From the NCBI GenBank assembly GCA_019695295.1, contig JAIBAH010000007.1, forward strand, positions 23,736 through 87,735: a DNA stretch of 64,000 nucleotides. Direction: 5' to 3'. Positions 26,933 to 36,430 of this stretch are shown piece by piece (position 1 is the first letter of the stretch; each line of letters opens with the position of its first letter). The stretch comes from Bacteroidia bacterium. Lineage in GTDB: Bacteria > Bacteroidota > Bacteroidia > J057. A program made the translations under genes and the position numbers. The notes beneath the pieces were generated by a model. The model searched no databases, was not told the origin of the DNA, and was given only the letters and a program-made list of their open reading frames with translations.

Positions 26933-27481
26933 ATGGCTTCTGTAATTACACATTCACTTTTGGGATTCGGGCTTACGAGGGTGCTTCCCCGGGATAAAAG
27001 AACCCCTCTTTTTGTATTGCTTGCCACGATTGCCCCTTCGCTTCCGGATCTGGACAGCTTAGGCTTTTACGCAGGAATCCCCTATGAGAGTTTTTTCGGA
27101 CACAGAGGTTTTTTCCATTCTTTTCTTTTTTCGGTAATGATTGCTTCCTGTATAACGTTGATTATCAGAAAATATACCTCTTTTTCAGGCTTTTTTGTGC
27201 TTGTGTTTTTCTCTTGTATCGTTGCTTCTCACGGAGTTCTTGACGCAATGACGACCGGGGGTAGGGGAGTGGCACTTTTATCCCCCTTTGAAAATACCCG
27301 TTTTTTTCTTCCGTGGAGAGTCATTCAGGTCTCGCCCATGTACATCTCTCAGTTTTTTGGAGAATGGGGCAGGGAAGTGCTGATGAGCGAAATGAAATAT
27401 GTGTGGCTACCGTTAAGCATACTGATTTTCCTGAGATGGATAGCAGTAAATTCTTTTCCGGCCTTGCACAAATACCAATAA
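26933..27481 (+). CDS. YdjM/DUF457-type membrane metal-dependent hydrolase
   Basis: 182 residues. The start MASVITHSLLGFGLTRVL, then APSLPDLDSLGF and FFGHRGFFHSFLFS carry the His and Asp ligands of the YdjM (LexA-regulated, DUF457) membrane hydrolase family; ASHGVLDAMTTGGRGVAL and SPFENTRFFLPWR complete the signature. It has about four membrane segments. The substrate is not known for this family; roles in membrane lipid or SOS response have been suggested for E. coli YdjM. Stand-alone gene, convergent with a lipoprotein gene. Confidence 0.9.
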   Translation: MASVITHSLLGFGLTRVLPRDKRTPLFVLLATIAPSLPDLDSLGFYAGIPYESFFGHRGFFHSFLFSVMIASCITLIIRKYTSFSGFFVLVFFSCIVASHGVLDAMTTGGRGVALLSPFENTRFFLPWRVIQVSPMYISQFFGEWGREVLMSEMKYVWLPLSILIFLRWIAVNSFPALHKYQ

Positions 27482-27514
27482 AAAATCCGCTTCTGCGATT
27501 TACACAAAAGCGGA
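27481..27514 (-). terminator. Terminator of the large lipoprotein gene
   Basis: TCCGCTT (27486-27492) pairs with AAGCGGA (27508-27514); on the minus strand it is followed by TTTTT (27485-27481). Confidence 0.75.
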
Positions 27515-27534
27515 CTTCTATCTGAAATCAATCC

Positions 27535-29244
27535 TTACATCGTCTGAAATGCCTCAAGCCTGTCCTGAAGTTCACCAAAAGTATAGGGTTTGAAATCGTT
27601 CAGTTGAATGGAATTGTCTTTTCCTGTGGTGATTTCCTTAAAACAAAACTGAGGGTTTCCGTTTACATTCCGGGTTCCTACAACCAGAAATTCAGCATTA
27701 AGCGGCGTGTTCGATAAGCTAAAAAACTTCCCGGAATTCATCATTGGAAGTACTACCCGACGGTTTTTGAGAATTACCTTAACATCTGTTTCCTGCATAT
27801 TATCGCTTTGTACAAACAGCGGCGGCCCCTGAGGAAATGAGAAAAACTGATCACAATTTCCCCAACCAAGCTGATTGGTGGCAAAAATATAGGAATAGGC
27901 ATATTTTGCCTGATACCCTTCTATCAACTTGTCTTTATTAATATTGAAAGCTTCTACCATTGCCGAGAGGTAATCATCTCCTTTTTCCTTAATTACCTGA
28001 AAATTACTGGTAAAAAACCTCATATCCTTTTCCCATTCTACAAGATTGAAGGCATAATCCCCTGCAAGATTTGTCCGCACATAATAAAAATCCTTATTCA
28101 TTCTGGCTACCAGAGGCATTGTTTTTCTGACCGTTACATTTTTATAAATACGAATCTCTTCTTTGATTTTGAGCAATGCTTCAATATCTGTAAAAATGGA
28201 TTGACCTAATCCCATTTCCTTTTGAAAAGGATTGAATAAAAGCGTTGAAGTTGCTGTGGCAAAAGCTTTTTCAGTCCAGGTAAGCCGGTCCAGATTCCGT
28301 TCTATGCCCGGTTTGTATTTCGCTAATATAGGATTAATACCCACTACACTCATTGTGATTTCAGGCTCCTGCAAAACATCCAGCGGGTCTGTCTTGATGG
28401 TAAATTCCAGTTCCACACTCCCCAGATCGAATCTTTTTTCATAGTCTTTGAATTCTTCCCTGCGGGATACATTGTAAATAACATTATTCTGTGGATTCAG
28501 ATTGGTTTCTTTGGGTGCTACTCTCCAGTTCATTACCCCGCTTACCGGAAGTTTTTCTCCGTAAAACAACTGCATTTTTTTCTGTATCTCTTTCTCAGAA
28601 GGCATTTCAATCAGAATGGGATGCGTCTTTTTGAGGATTACCGGTTTCCCGTCAGCGGATGCATTGAGGTAAAACATTCCCGCAGTTTCAATCGGCATTT
28701 CCCCGCAGGAAGTAGTAAGATTGGAAAGCAGGATGTCGGCCATTTTGTAGCACTCTTTAACCTCTAAAGTAATGGGAGAAACTACGGGATTTCCATTCTG
28801 ATCCAGAAAAGAATGAGGCGCAATTGTAAACACAGTTCCTTCTTTCGCCTGAAAAGAAATGTTCTCAGTAGCAGAAGGAGTAAAAGTAAACGTCTCGCTC
28901 TTCTTCATCGTCCGGTTCAGTAGCTGACCGACAGGGCTGTTATCCCACAGGATTTCCTCCAATTTGACTCCTTTCGGTTCATTGGCTTCAGGTATTTCTA
29001 CTACAACGGCATTCTTTTCAGACTCGTTAGTTCCTGCTGCAACCGATGCGGGTTCAGAATAATCCGCTACCGCTGACGGGGCTTTTGCAGTAGTTTCAAA
29101 AGGTTTTGCCTTTTCTTCTGCTTCATTTTCAGGAATAGACAAGTCCAGTCCGGAGGTTACATTACCGGTTGCATTACCGGATTCTTTTACTTTGGTGCAT
29201 CCCAGAACGGCAACGCATGCCAATACAAAAAACAGATTTTTCAT
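27535..29244 (-). CDS. Large lipoprotein of unknown function
   Basis: 569 residues. A lipoprotein signal peptide ends LGCTK (Cys16). Residues 17-100 are a low-complexity acidic linker. A beta-rich domain from about 115 contains GTVFTIAPHSFLDQNGNPV and SPITLEVKECYKMADILL, reminiscent of ZU5-like folds, followed by a long mixed region (for example WTEKAFATATSTLLFNPFQKEMGLGQSIF) I do not recognise. The lipid anchor and linker suggest it stands out from the inner or outer membrane. No catalytic motif visible. A TAGGTTTG element upstream (29316-29309) may be its -7 box. Confidence 0.75.
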   Translation of the reverse strand: MKNLFFVLACVAVLGCTKVKESGNATGNVTSGLDLSIPENEAEEKAKPFETTAKAPSAVADYSEPASVAAGTNESEKNAVVVEIPEANEPKGVKLEEILWDNSPVGQLLNRTMKKSETFTFTPSATENISFQAKEGTVFTIAPHSFLDQNGNPVVSPITLEVKECYKMADILLSNLTTSCGEMPIETAGMFYLNASADGKPVILKKTHPILIEMPSEKEIQKKMQLFYGEKLPVSGVMNWRVAPKETNLNPQNNVIYNVSRREEFKDYEKRFDLGSVELEFTIKTDPLDVLQEPEITMSVVGINPILAKYKPGIERNLDRLTWTEKAFATATSTLLFNPFQKEMGLGQSIFTDIEALLKIKEEIRIYKNVTVRKTMPLVARMNKDFYYVRTNLAGDYAFNLVEWEKDMRFFTSNFQVIKEKGDDYLSAMVEAFNINKDKLIEGYQAKYAYSYIFATNQLGWGNCDQFFSFPQGPPLFVQSDNMQETDVKVILKNRRVVLPMMNSGKFFSLSNTPLNAEFLVVGTRNVNGNPQFCFKEITTGKDNSIQLNDFKPYTFGELQDRLEAFQTM

Positions 29245-29308
29245 AAAATGTAATAATTATATGAGTGAAGTGAAAAACAAAATGTCTCAAAAAGAAATAA
29301 TTTTAATA

Positions 29309-29316
29309 CAAACCTA
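29309..29316 (-). promoter_or_regulatory. -7 element upstream of the large lipoprotein gene
   Basis: TAGGTTTG on the minus strand, about 65 bp before the start codon. The nearest TTTG upstream is 26 nt away, longer than usual. Confidence 0.4.
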
Positions 29317-29363
29317 CTGAATTTTTTACCCTTGTAAAATACCAAAAAAAATACACTAAATTA

Positions 29364-30236
29364 TTAAAACTCAATTTCCATTTCCACACCCAGGTGGTCA
29401 GAAAGATTGTAGGCATTCGCATGAGACTTAAACCATTTTGCTTTTCTTCTCATTGAAAAAATTTTGCTGCCGTTTTTTCTCAGCAGAATATAATCAAGTA
29501 CCTCAGAACGTTTCAGGCTTCCCGGATTCTTGTACATTCCGCTAAAGGTGGACTGTATTTCCCCTTCGAGGACTCCGTCTTCTGCATCCAGTATGCCAAG
29601 CATATCCCGGTACTGAAGAGAGTCATATTTATTAACGTTCAGGTCTCCTGCAATAATTAAAGGAATGTTTTTTTGGGAAAAAGGCTCCACCATTTCTTTC
29701 ATAATCTGCCGGAATTGTCTCTTTCGGGTTTGAGGGTACTTGTCTTCAGCCTGTAAATGAGTCCCAATCAGGTGAAAACGTTTGCCGTTTTTTTCGCCTT
29801 CTACCATCGTTGCGCCTTTTCGTGCCATACAATCCGGAATGCCGGAACAATATTTGAAAGACAAATCCTTCTTTTTTTTCATTTTTACCTTACTCAGAAT
29901 CCAGATTCCACTTCCGGCTTTCAGCGAAAGTGATTTGGATTCAGGTTCGATACGGTAAGGATATTCTTTTTTGAGGGCCTTGCGGATAATTCTTTTGGAT
30001 TTTTTACGGAATGCTTCCTGCAAAACTACTACATCGTAATCAGAATGCTTTAAAAGCTCTCCGATTTCTTTGGCCCGTTCATCTTTCTTGGTAAACTTAA
30101 CGAGATTGGGAAGCATATAAATATTCCAGGTAAGAATTTTTAAACGGGTCTTACCTTCGACCGTGTCATTTTGGGAATATAAGCCAAAAGAAAAACAAAA
30201 TCCTGCAAGGAGGATAAAAGCAATCAATTTTTTCAT
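29364..30236 (-). CDS. Secreted endonuclease/exonuclease/phosphatase-fold enzyme, sphingomyelinase C-like
   Basis: 290 residues with a signal peptide (MKKLIAFILLAGFCFSFGLYSQN). The fold motifs are in order: LKILTWNIYMLPN (Asn ligand), VVVLQEAFR (Glu ligand), HLIGTHLQA, IIAGDLNVNKYDS (Asp/Asn), VLDYIL, and NLSDHLGV (the catalytic Asp-His pair). The WN-x-MLP and GTHLQA forms are those of neutral sphingomyelinases/sphingomyelinase C and not of DNA-repair exonucleases. It should hydrolyse a phosphodiester lipid such as sphingomyelin or ceramide phosphoethanolamine outside the cytoplasm. Several Bacteroidota make sphingolipids, so the target may be host, prey or self lipid. Stand-alone, with its own promoter. 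Confidence 0.85.
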   Translation of the reverse strand: MKKLIAFILLAGFCFSFGLYSQNDTVEGKTRLKILTWNIYMLPNLVKFTKKDERAKEIGELLKHSDYDVVVLQEAFRKKSKRIIRKALKKEYPYRIEPESKSLSLKAGSGIWILSKVKMKKKKDLSFKYCSGIPDCMARKGATMVEGEKNGKRFHLIGTHLQAEDKYPQTRKRQFRQIMKEMVEPFSQKNIPLIIAGDLNVNKYDSLQYRDMLGILDAEDGVLEGEIQSTFSGMYKNPGSLKRSEVLDYILLRKNGSKIFSMRRKAKWFKSHANAYNLSDHLGVEMEIEF

Positions 30237-30263
30237 GATTTTTTAAAGATAAAATAAAGACTA

Positions 30264-30295
30264 CAAATATATCCGTTTTTTATATAAATAACAAA
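30264..30295 (-). promoter_or_regulatory. Promoter of the sphingomyelinase-like gene
   Basis: On the minus strand TTTG (30295-30292), 20 nt, TATATTTG (30271-30264). Start near 30257, leader about 20 nt. Confidence 0.7.
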
Positions 30296-30483
30296 CGTAA
30301 GGACATAGGTAATTATTTTGAAATGAAAGAATTATTTAATGCAAATATAAAAGAAAAGGAATCTGCGTCCTTTGGGATAAAGGAAGTGTGAAAACAGGAA
30401 GCAAAGGAAAGCACGTTCTTGACCGTCAATCATTTTTTCGAAATACATTTTACAGAATTATTCAAACCAAACGGTAAAAACCG

Positions 30484-30491
30484 TAGATTTG
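30484..30491 (+). promoter_or_regulatory. -7 element upstream of the NdpA-type gene
   Basis: TAGATTTG, 27 bp before the ATG at 30518; the -33 region is weak (TTC about 20 nt upstream). Confidence 0.5.
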
Positions 30492-30517
30492 CATCCTCAA
30501 TTTAAAAATAAGAATTT

Positions 30518-31555
30518 ATGTTTGATTTTACCAGTGTTCATTTAAAAGAGGTTGTGATTCATAATGTTGGCAATAAAAACAGAGAACAGGAGCTTACGCT
30601 TTCCGCTAAACCCCTGAACTTTGACGCACCCATTTTAAAAGAACTGTTACTGAAATATTTTCTTCAGCCTTTTAAGGAAAATGCCCTCTATAACCTCACC
30701 CATGAAGAAGACCTCCGACTGAATGAAATTTTCACTTATGCCTCAAATATATTCGATGAGCCTTCCCGTTTTTATGAAATGAGTTGCGCTATCGCCAAAC
30801 ACCTGTACGATAAATCTGAGCATCCGAAAATAAAATCAGGGGAGTTTTATATCGTTTATTTCAGGGATTGCGTACTCGATGACGAGGTCGCAGATGCTAT
30901 CGGCCTGTTTAAATCGGAGCACAGGGATACCTTTCTCAAAGTAGAACAGGATGACGAAGGCATTAGTGTAGGCTACGAAACGGGGATAAATATCAATCGC
31001 CTGGATAAAGGCTGCCTGATTTTCAATATAGACAGAGAAAAAGGATACGTGGTTGCGGCAGTGGACGCAAGTAACAAGAACGAGGCTTTATACTGGAAAG
31101 ACGACTTCCTGAAGCTAAGGCCCAGAGAGGACTATTTTTACCATACTCAGAACTTCCTGAATATCTGCAACAATTTTATAGAAGAAAGCCATGTTCCGGA
31201 AGAAAAGCCAGAGGTGATTGAGCTCCAGAAAAAAACACTGCAATTTTTCAAGGAGGAGAAAGTATTTGATGTACAGAAATTTGAAGAAGAGGTTTTGCAG
31301 GAGCCTGAAAAAATTGAATCATTCCGCACATTCAGAAAAGAATACGAAGAAACCAATCAGACGGAGGTACCGGAGGATTTCAAAATCTCAGTGCCCGCAG
31401 TCAGAACCGCCAAAAAACAGTTCAAGAACACACTCAAGCTCGACGGGAATTTTATCATTCAGGTGCTTAACAGCAAAGCTGTACTAAAAAGAGGAATTGA
31501 CGATGAAACCGGGCTGAAATTTTATCAGCTGTACTACGATAATGAAACCTATTAA
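30518..31555 (+). CDS. Nucleoid-associated protein, NdpA/YejK family
   Basis: 345 residues. It starts MFDFTSVHLKEVVIHNVGNK, the standard NdpA opening (a strand, then a V-H-x-VGNK segment), and continues with a region containing SGEFYIVYFRDC and LDKGCLIFN, and a C-terminal strand pair ending FYQLYYDNETY. NdpA proteins bind the nucleoid and are thought to shape chromosome organisation. Cytoplasmic, no signal peptide. Followed 44 bp later by a small VOC protein gene on the same strand. Confidence 0.88.
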   Translation: MFDFTSVHLKEVVIHNVGNKNREQELTLSAKPLNFDAPILKELLLKYFLQPFKENALYNLTHEEDLRLNEIFTYASNIFDEPSRFYEMSCAIAKHLYDKSEHPKIKSGEFYIVYFRDCVLDDEVADAIGLFKSEHRDTFLKVEQDDEGISVGYETGININRLDKGCLIFNIDREKGYVVAAVDASNKNEALYWKDDFLKLRPREDYFYHTQNFLNICNNFIEESHVPEEKPEVIELQKKTLQFFKEEKVFDVQKFEEEVLQEPEKIESFRTFRKEYEETNQTEVPEDFKISVPAVRTAKKQFKNTLKLDGNFIIQVLNSKAVLKRGIDDETGLKFYQLYYDNETY

Positions 31556-31599
31556 TAATTGTTATAATTATAATGTATAATTAAATAAATGCAATAAAC

Positions 31600-31980
31600 A
31601 TGACCCATAAATTTAAAGGAATCAGAACACTGATATATAAAGTAGAAGACACTGAGAAAGCAAAGCAGTGGTATGCTCAGATTTTGGGGTTTCCGCCGTA
31701 TTTTGATGAACCCTTTTACATTGGATTCAATGTTGGAGGATACGAACTCGGACTTCAGCCGGTAGAAGAAGGCGAAAAAGCGGGGCCGGTTACTTACCTG
31801 GCAGTGGAGGATGTTGCAAGTACTTTTCAGTATCTTCTTGATAACGGGGCTTCTGCTTATGAAATGCCGGCGGATGTCGGGGGCGGGATTGTGATTGCCT
31901 CAGTAACCGACCCGATGGGCAATACGCTGGGCATAATTTACAACCCGCATTTTCAGTCTCGGTCATCAGATGAATCATAG
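31600..31980 (+). CDS. VOC-fold (glyoxalase/bleomycin resistance-like) protein
   Basis: 126 residues forming two beta-alpha-beta-beta-beta units. GIRTLIYKVEDTEKAKQWYAQILGF is the first strand and helix, FYIGFNVGGYELGLQP ends in a metal-site region, and VTYLAVEDVASTFQYLLDNGA with SVTDPMGNTLGIIYNPHF is the second. This is the usual stand-alone single-domain VOC form, often a metal-dependent isomerase or resistance protein. The substrate cannot be told. The gene precedes the ribosomal cluster with a 397-bp gap. Confidence 0.88.
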   Translation: MTHKFKGIRTLIYKVEDTEKAKQWYAQILGFPPYFDEPFYIGFNVGGYELGLQPVEEGEKAGPVTYLAVEDVASTFQYLLDNGASAYEMPADVGGGIVIASVTDPMGNTLGIIYNPHFQSRSSDES

Positions 31981-32065
31981 AAACGGGTTAAATTCAACGG
32001 TTTATTCATTTTAAGGGATAGAAAAAGAAACAATTCAGGAAATAATTAAAAAAAGGTAAAATAAA

Positions 32066-32097
32066 TTTGGAGAATATAAAAAACGATTGTACCTTTG
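32066..32097 (+). promoter_or_regulatory. Distal promoter of the ribosomal cluster
   Basis: TTTG at 32066-32069, 20 nt, TACCTTTG at 32090-32097. Start near 32104, leaving about 270 nt of leader. Confidence 0.7.
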
Positions 32098-32297
32098 CAC
32101 CACTTTTCATACAATAGTTAGCTAAAGTATTGAAAATCACATAGAGATGCATATTTGATACTGTCTGAAAACAGAGTTGAACAGCTCAGAAAATGACAGA
32201 TTCATGCTTTACAAAGTTAAAGCCGCTGAAAAATCCCCTCCAATGCTTCCGGATATCTATACGGAATGACACTTTCGGATTTTTTTCGCACGAAAAT

Positions 32298-32328
32298 TTT
32301 GTAATTCAGAAAAAAGTGTCTAATTTTG
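32298..32328 (+). promoter_or_regulatory. Proximal promoter of the ribosomal cluster
   Basis: TTTG at 32298-32301, 19 nt, TAATTTTG at 32321-32328. Start near 32335, leader about 43 nt before rpsL. Confidence 0.75.
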
Positions 32329-32377
32329 CACCCTCAAATTTTGTATAAGATATTTAAAACTAAAATAAGGAAGCGAA

Positions 32378-32794
32378 ATGCCTACTATTCAACAACTTGT
32401 TCGTAAAGGAAGACAAACTGAGGTTTACAAAAGTAAATCTCCTGCACTGAAAAGCTGTCCTCAACGTCGCGGTGTTTGTACCAAGGTTTATACAACTACA
32501 CCTAAAAAACCAAACTCTGCATTACGTAAGGTAGCAAAAGTTCGTTTGTCCAGTGGTTCTGAAGTAATCGCCTACATTGGCGGTGAAGGTCACAATCTGC
32601 AAGAGCACTCCATTGTACTTGTACGTGGAGGAAGGGTAAAAGATTTACCCGGTGTACGTTACCATATTGTTCGTGGTTCTTTGGACTGCGCAGGGGTAAA
32701 TAACAGAAAACAAAGTCGCTCAAAATACGGAGCTAAGCGTCCTAAACCAGGACAACCAGCTGCACCGGTTAAAGGCGCTCCTAAAAAGAAATAA
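32378..32794 (+). CDS. rpsL: Ribosomal protein S12 (uS12)
   Basis: 138 residues. Starts [31 protein letters not shown] and [30 protein letters not shown] are the decoding-centre loops where streptomycin-resistance changes occur (the KPNS and GRVKD segments). It helps check codon-anticodon pairing in the 30S subunit. A C-terminal tail ([14 protein letters not shown]) is longer and more basic than in E. coli. First gene of the cluster. Confidence 0.98.
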   Translation: MPTIQQLVRKGRQTEVYKSKSPALKSCPQRRGVCTKVYTTTPKKPNSALRKVAKVRLSSGSEVIAYIGGEGHNLQEHSIVLVRGGRVKDLPGVRYHIVRGSLDCAGVNNRKQSRSKYGAKRPKPGQPAAPVKGAPKKK

Positions 32795-32824
32795 TTAACA
32801 AGTAATCGCTGAATTAAGAAAGAC

Positions 32825-33292
32825 ATGAGAAAAAGCAGAGCGAAAAAAAGACTTCTTTTACCAGATCCGAAGTACGGAAGTGAAATGGTAAGTAAATTCG
32901 TAAATTACCTGATGCTGGATGGTAAAAAAAGTACAGCTTATCAGATTGTTTACGGTGCATTTGAAATCATCGAGCAAAAAACCCAGCAACCGGGTATCGA
33001 AATTTTCCAGAAAGCATTAGGCAATGTAATGCCTGCTGTTGAGGTAAAATCCAGAAGAGTTGGGGGAGCCACTTTCCAGGTTCCTACTGAAGTAAAGCCA
33101 GAAAGACAAATTGCCCTGGGAATGAAATGGATTATTAAATATACCCGTGACAAAAGCGGTAAATCCATGAGAGACAAACTTGCTGCCGATTTGATAGCAG
33201 CTTCCAAAGGTGAAGGCTCTGCTGTTAAGAAGAAAGATGATACGCATCGTATGGCTGAAGCGAATAAAGCATTTGCACACTTCAGATTCTGA
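32825..33292 (+). CDS. rpsG: Ribosomal protein S7 (uS7)
   Basis: 155 residues. MRKSRAKKRLLLPDPKYGSEMVSKFVNYLM is the N-terminal arm and first helices, VEVKSRRVGGATFQVPTEV is the beta-hairpin that touches the E-site tRNA, and MAEANKAFAHFRF is the usual end. It nucleates the 30S head by binding 16S rRNA. Second gene of the str unit, 30 bp after rpsL and 64 bp before fusA. Confidence 0.98.
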   Translation: MRKSRAKKRLLLPDPKYGSEMVSKFVNYLMLDGKKSTAYQIVYGAFEIIEQKTQQPGIEIFQKALGNVMPAVEVKSRRVGGATFQVPTEVKPERQIALGMKWIIKYTRDKSGKSMRDKLAADLIAASKGEGSAVKKKDDTHRMAEANKAFAHFRF

Positions 33293-33356
33293 TTTTTGAA
33301 AATTGTTTATTTACTTAGAAATTATTGTATTAAATTTTTAAATTCTTAATAAAAAA

Positions 33357-35462
33357 ATGGCTAATCAAAAAGTTCCTTTATCCAGAAGCCGAAATATTGG
33401 AATTATGGCCCATATTGATGCCGGTAAAACCACAACGACTGAACGTATCCTTTATTATACAGGGGTAGTTCACAAAATTGGGGAAGTACACGACGGGGCA
33501 GCTACTATGGACTGGATGGAGCAAGAACAAGAGCGCGGAATCACCATTACTTCCGCTGCAACCACTACATTCTGGCCGTTTAATGGCGAGCAATACAAAG
33601 TAAATATTATCGATACTCCCGGTCACGTTGACTTTACTGTTGAAGTTGAGCGTTCTTTAAGGGTTCTCGATGGTGCTGTCGCTTTATTTAGCTCTGTTGA
33701 TGGCGTTGAGCCTCAATCAGAAACGGTATGGAGACAAGCGGATAAATACCTTGTACCCCGTATCGCATTCGTAAACAAAATGGACCGTATCGGATCTGAC
33801 TTTTACATGGTTGAGAAGCAAGTCCGTGAAATGTTAGGTGCTAACCCCGTTCCAATTCAGGTGCCTATCGGAGCAGAAGAAAAATTCAAAGGGGTGGTTG
33901 ATTTAATTAAAAAAGAAGCTATCGTTTGGAATGAGCATGACCAGGGAATGACCTACAACGTTATTCCAATTCCTGAAGATATGGTTGAGTTAGTAGATGA
34001 GTACAGAACCAAAATGATTGAAGCAATCGCTCAGTATGATGACAGATTGCTGGAAAAATATTTTGAGGATGAAAGCTCTATCACTGAAGACGAAATCAAT
34101 GCAGCTTTACGTGCAGCTACAATTGATATGGCTATCAGCCCTATGATGTGTGGTTCTGCATTTAAAAATAAAGGAGTACAGGCTTTGCTTGATGCTGTAT
34201 GTAAATACATGCCTTCTCCCCTCGATATCAAACCGGTTGAAGGGATTAATCCTAAAACTGACGAGCCACAACTTCGTAGTGCGAATGTTGATGAGCCTTT
34301 CTGTGGCCTGGCATTTAAAATTATGGCTGACCCTCACGTAGGTCGTCTTGCATTCTTCCGTGTTTATTCCGGTAAACTCGAAGCGGGTTCTTATATCCTT
34401 AATACAAGAAGTGGCGAAAAAGAACGGATCAGCCGTATCATGCAGATGCATGCAAATAAGCGTCAGCCAATTGAATTGGTAGAGGCTGGAGATATTGCAG
34501 CAGCTGTAGGTCTTAAGGATGTACGTACCGGGGATACTTTGTGTGACCTGAATAACCCGATTATTCTTGAATCTATCACTTTCCCTGAGCCGGTTATCCG
34601 CCTTGCTGTTGAGCCTAAATCTACAGCAGACGAAGATAAATTATCCAATGGTCTTCAAAAACTTTCTGAAGAGGATCCTACTTTCAAGGTATCTACAGAC
34701 GAAGAAACTGGTCAGACTATCATCGCAGGTATGGGTGAACTTCACCTTGAAATCCTTGTGGATCGTTTGAGAAGAGAATATAAAGTAGAAGTAAATCAGG
34801 GAAATCCTCAGGTGGCTTACCGCGAAGCAATTACCGCAACTGTATCTCACAGAGAGCTTTACAAAAAGCAAACAGGGGGTCGTGGTAAATTCGCTGATGT
34901 GGAAATCGAGTTTTCTCCGCTTGAAAATACAGAAGGATATGAGTTTGTAAACGATATCAAAGGAGGGGTGATTCCAAGAGAGTTTATTCCTTCTGTAGAT
35001 AAAGGTATCAGAGAAGCAATGAAAGACGGAGTATTGGCAGGATATGCCCTGGGTGGTGTAAAAGCGAGACTTTTCTTTGGTAGCTTCCACGCAGTGGACT
35101 CTGACTCATTATCATTTGAACTTGCAGGAAGATATGCATTCAAAACAGCTTGTGCTAAAGCGAAACCGGTTATTCTTGAACCTATTATGTCTGTAGAAGT
35201 AGTAACTCCTGAAGATTATATGGGTTCTGTGGTAGGGGACTTAAACCGTCGCCGTGGTCAAATCGAAGGAATGACAAATCGTGGTACAGCTCAAGTAGTA
35301 AAAGCAAAAGTGCCTCTCTCCGAATTATTCGGTTATGTAACCACTTTGAGAACGCTTACTTCCGGCCGTGCTGCTTCAACAATGCAGTTCTCGCATTACT
35401 CTGAAGCACCAAGAGATGTTCAGGAAACCGTAGTAGCTAAATCTAAAGGCGTTAAAGCATAA
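33357..35462 (+). CDS. fusA: Elongation factor G
   Basis: 701 residues. The GTPase motifs are [12 protein letters not shown] (G1, about 18-29), ERGIT (G2), DTPGH (G3) and NKMD (G4); domains II-V follow, with the conserved domain [10 protein letters not shown] and [13 protein letters not shown] regions. It drives translocation of tRNA and mRNA through the ribosome. Its stop is only 5 bp before rpsJ, and no tuf gene follows, a known Bacteroidota layout in which the str and S10 units are joined. Confidence 0.98.
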   Translation: MANQKVPLSRSRNIGIMAHIDAGKTTTTERILYYTGVVHKIGEVHDGAATMDWMEQEQERGITITSAATTTFWPFNGEQYKVNIIDTPGHVDFTVEVERSLRVLDGAVALFSSVDGVEPQSETVWRQADKYLVPRIAFVNKMDRIGSDFYMVEKQVREMLGANPVPIQVPIGAEEKFKGVVDLIKKEAIVWNEHDQGMTYNVIPIPEDMVELVDEYRTKMIEAIAQYDDRLLEKYFEDESSITEDEINAALRAATIDMAISPMMCGSAFKNKGVQALLDAVCKYMPSPLDIKPVEGINPKTDEPQLRSANVDEPFCGLAFKIMADPHVGRLAFFRVYSGKLEAGSYILNTRSGEKERISRIMQMHANKRQPIELVEAGDIAAAVGLKDVRTGDTLCDLNNPIILESITFPEPVIRLAVEPKSTADEDKLSNGLQKLSEEDPTFKVSTDEETGQTIIAGMGELHLEILVDRLRREYKVEVNQGNPQVAYREAITATVSHRELYKKQTGGRGKFADVEIEFSPLENTEGYEFVNDIKGGVIPREFIPSVDKGIREAMKDGVLAGYALGGVKARLFFGSFHAVDSDSLSFELAGRYAFKTACAKAKPVILEPIMSVEVVTPEDYMGSVVGDLNRRRGQIEGMTNRGTAQVVKAKVPLSELFGYVTTLRTLTSGRAASTMQFSHYSEAPRDVQETVVAKSKGVKA

Positions 35463-35467
35463 TAAAG

Positions 35468-35773
35468 ATGACACAGAAAATAAGAATTAAGCTAAAGTCT
35501 TACGATCACAATCTGGTAGATAAATCTGCTGATAAAATTGTGAAAACCGTTAAGCAAACAGGTGCGGTTGTGAGCGGACCGATTCCGTTACCAACTGAGA
35601 AAGTGGTAATCACTGTGAACCGCTCTCCGCACGTTAATAAAAAGGCAAGAGAGCAGTTTGAAGTATGTTCCTACAAACGTTTGATTGATATTTTCAGCTC
35701 AAACGCAAAAACTGTAGATGTTTTAATGAAATTAGATCTCCCTAGCGGAGTGGATGTTGAGATAAAAGTCTGA
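35468..35773 (+). CDS. rpsJ: Ribosomal protein S10 (uS10, NusE)
   Basis: 101 residues: [19 protein letters not shown], the loop [27 protein letters not shown] that reaches into the 30S head, and a [18 protein letters not shown] end. It is also the NusE transcription-antitermination factor that links RNA polymerase with ribosomes. Its start lies 5 bp after fusA, tying the str and S10 groups. Confidence 0.97.
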   Translation: MTQKIRIKLKSYDHNLVDKSADKIVKTVKQTGAVVSGPIPLPTEKVVITVNRSPHVNKKAREQFEVCSYKRLIDIFSSNAKTVDVLMKLDLPSGVDVEIKV

Positions 35774-35811
35774 TAAGTAGTTAAATTTGCTACAATTAAT
35801 TTATCACAAAG

Positions 35812-36429
35812 ATGGCAGGAATTATAGGAAAAAAAGTCGGTATGACAAGCGTTTTTGACGAAAACCGCAAAAGCATAGCTTGTACACTAATATATGTTGA
35901 GCCAAATGTAGTGACTCAAATCAAAACTGTCGATAAAGATGGTTATGACGCGATTCAATTGGCGGCATTTGAAAAGAAAGAAAAGAATACGACTAAGCCT
36001 ATGTTGGGGCACTTCAAAAAAGCCGATACTACTCCCAAAAGAAAATTGGTTGAGTTTGAATCTTTCGGCGATGACCTCAACTTAGGGGATACCGTAAATG
36101 TGGATGTTTTTGAAGAAGGTGATTTCGTGGACGTAATCGGAACTTCCAAAGGGAAAGGATTCCAGGGGGTTGTTAAGCGTCACGGCTTCAGCGGAGTAGG
36201 AATGGCTACACACGGTCAGCACAATCGTATGCGCGCTCCCGGTTCACTTGGTCCTGGTTCTACTCCCGGTCGTGTATTTAAAGGCATGAAAATGGGCGGA
36301 AGAATGGGTGGAGACAGAGTGAAAGTACAAAACCTTAGAGTTTTGAGAGTATATCCAGAGAAAAATTTGTTGGTAGTCTCCGGCGCAATACCCGGAAATA
36401 ACGGAACTTATGTCATTGTTGAAAAATAA
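35812..36429 (+). CDS. rplC: Ribosomal protein L3 (uL3)
   Basis: 205 residues. [19 protein letters not shown] start, [19 protein letters not shown] and a [15 protein letters not shown] loop, then [17 protein letters not shown], the extension that approaches the peptidyl transferase centre. The glutamine methylation site region (GxGxx) is intact. It begins 50S assembly. rplD starts one base after its stop. Confidence 0.98.
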   Translation: MAGIIGKKVGMTSVFDENRKSIACTLIYVEPNVVTQIKTVDKDGYDAIQLAAFEKKEKNTTKPMLGHFKKADTTPKRKLVEFESFGDDLNLGDTVNVDVFEEGDFVDVIGTSKGKGFQGVVKRHGFSGVGMATHGQHNRMRAPGSLGPGSTPGRVFKGMKMGGRMGGDRVKVQNLRVLRVYPEKNLLVVSGAIPGNNGTYVIVEK

Positions 36430-36430
36430 T

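Larger units (their letters stand above)
31981..32377. other. 397-bp leader/promoter region of the ribosomal cluster
   Basis: No ORF of note. Contains two Bacteroidota promoters (32066-32097 and 32298-32328). Between them, TCCGG ... CGGA pairing possibilities near 32248-32280 end in a T run (32279-32287), which could stop part of the transcripts from the first promoter. CTGT / ACAG also pairs near 32161-32175. Confidence 0.45.

Noticed and set aside
32098..32377. tRNA gene before rpsL
   Set aside because: No cloverleaf with T-loop GTTCRANNC or a paired acceptor stem could be drawn.
33357..35462. tetM-like ribosomal protection protein
   Set aside because: Sequence, length and position next to rpsG and rpsJ fit ordinary EF-G.
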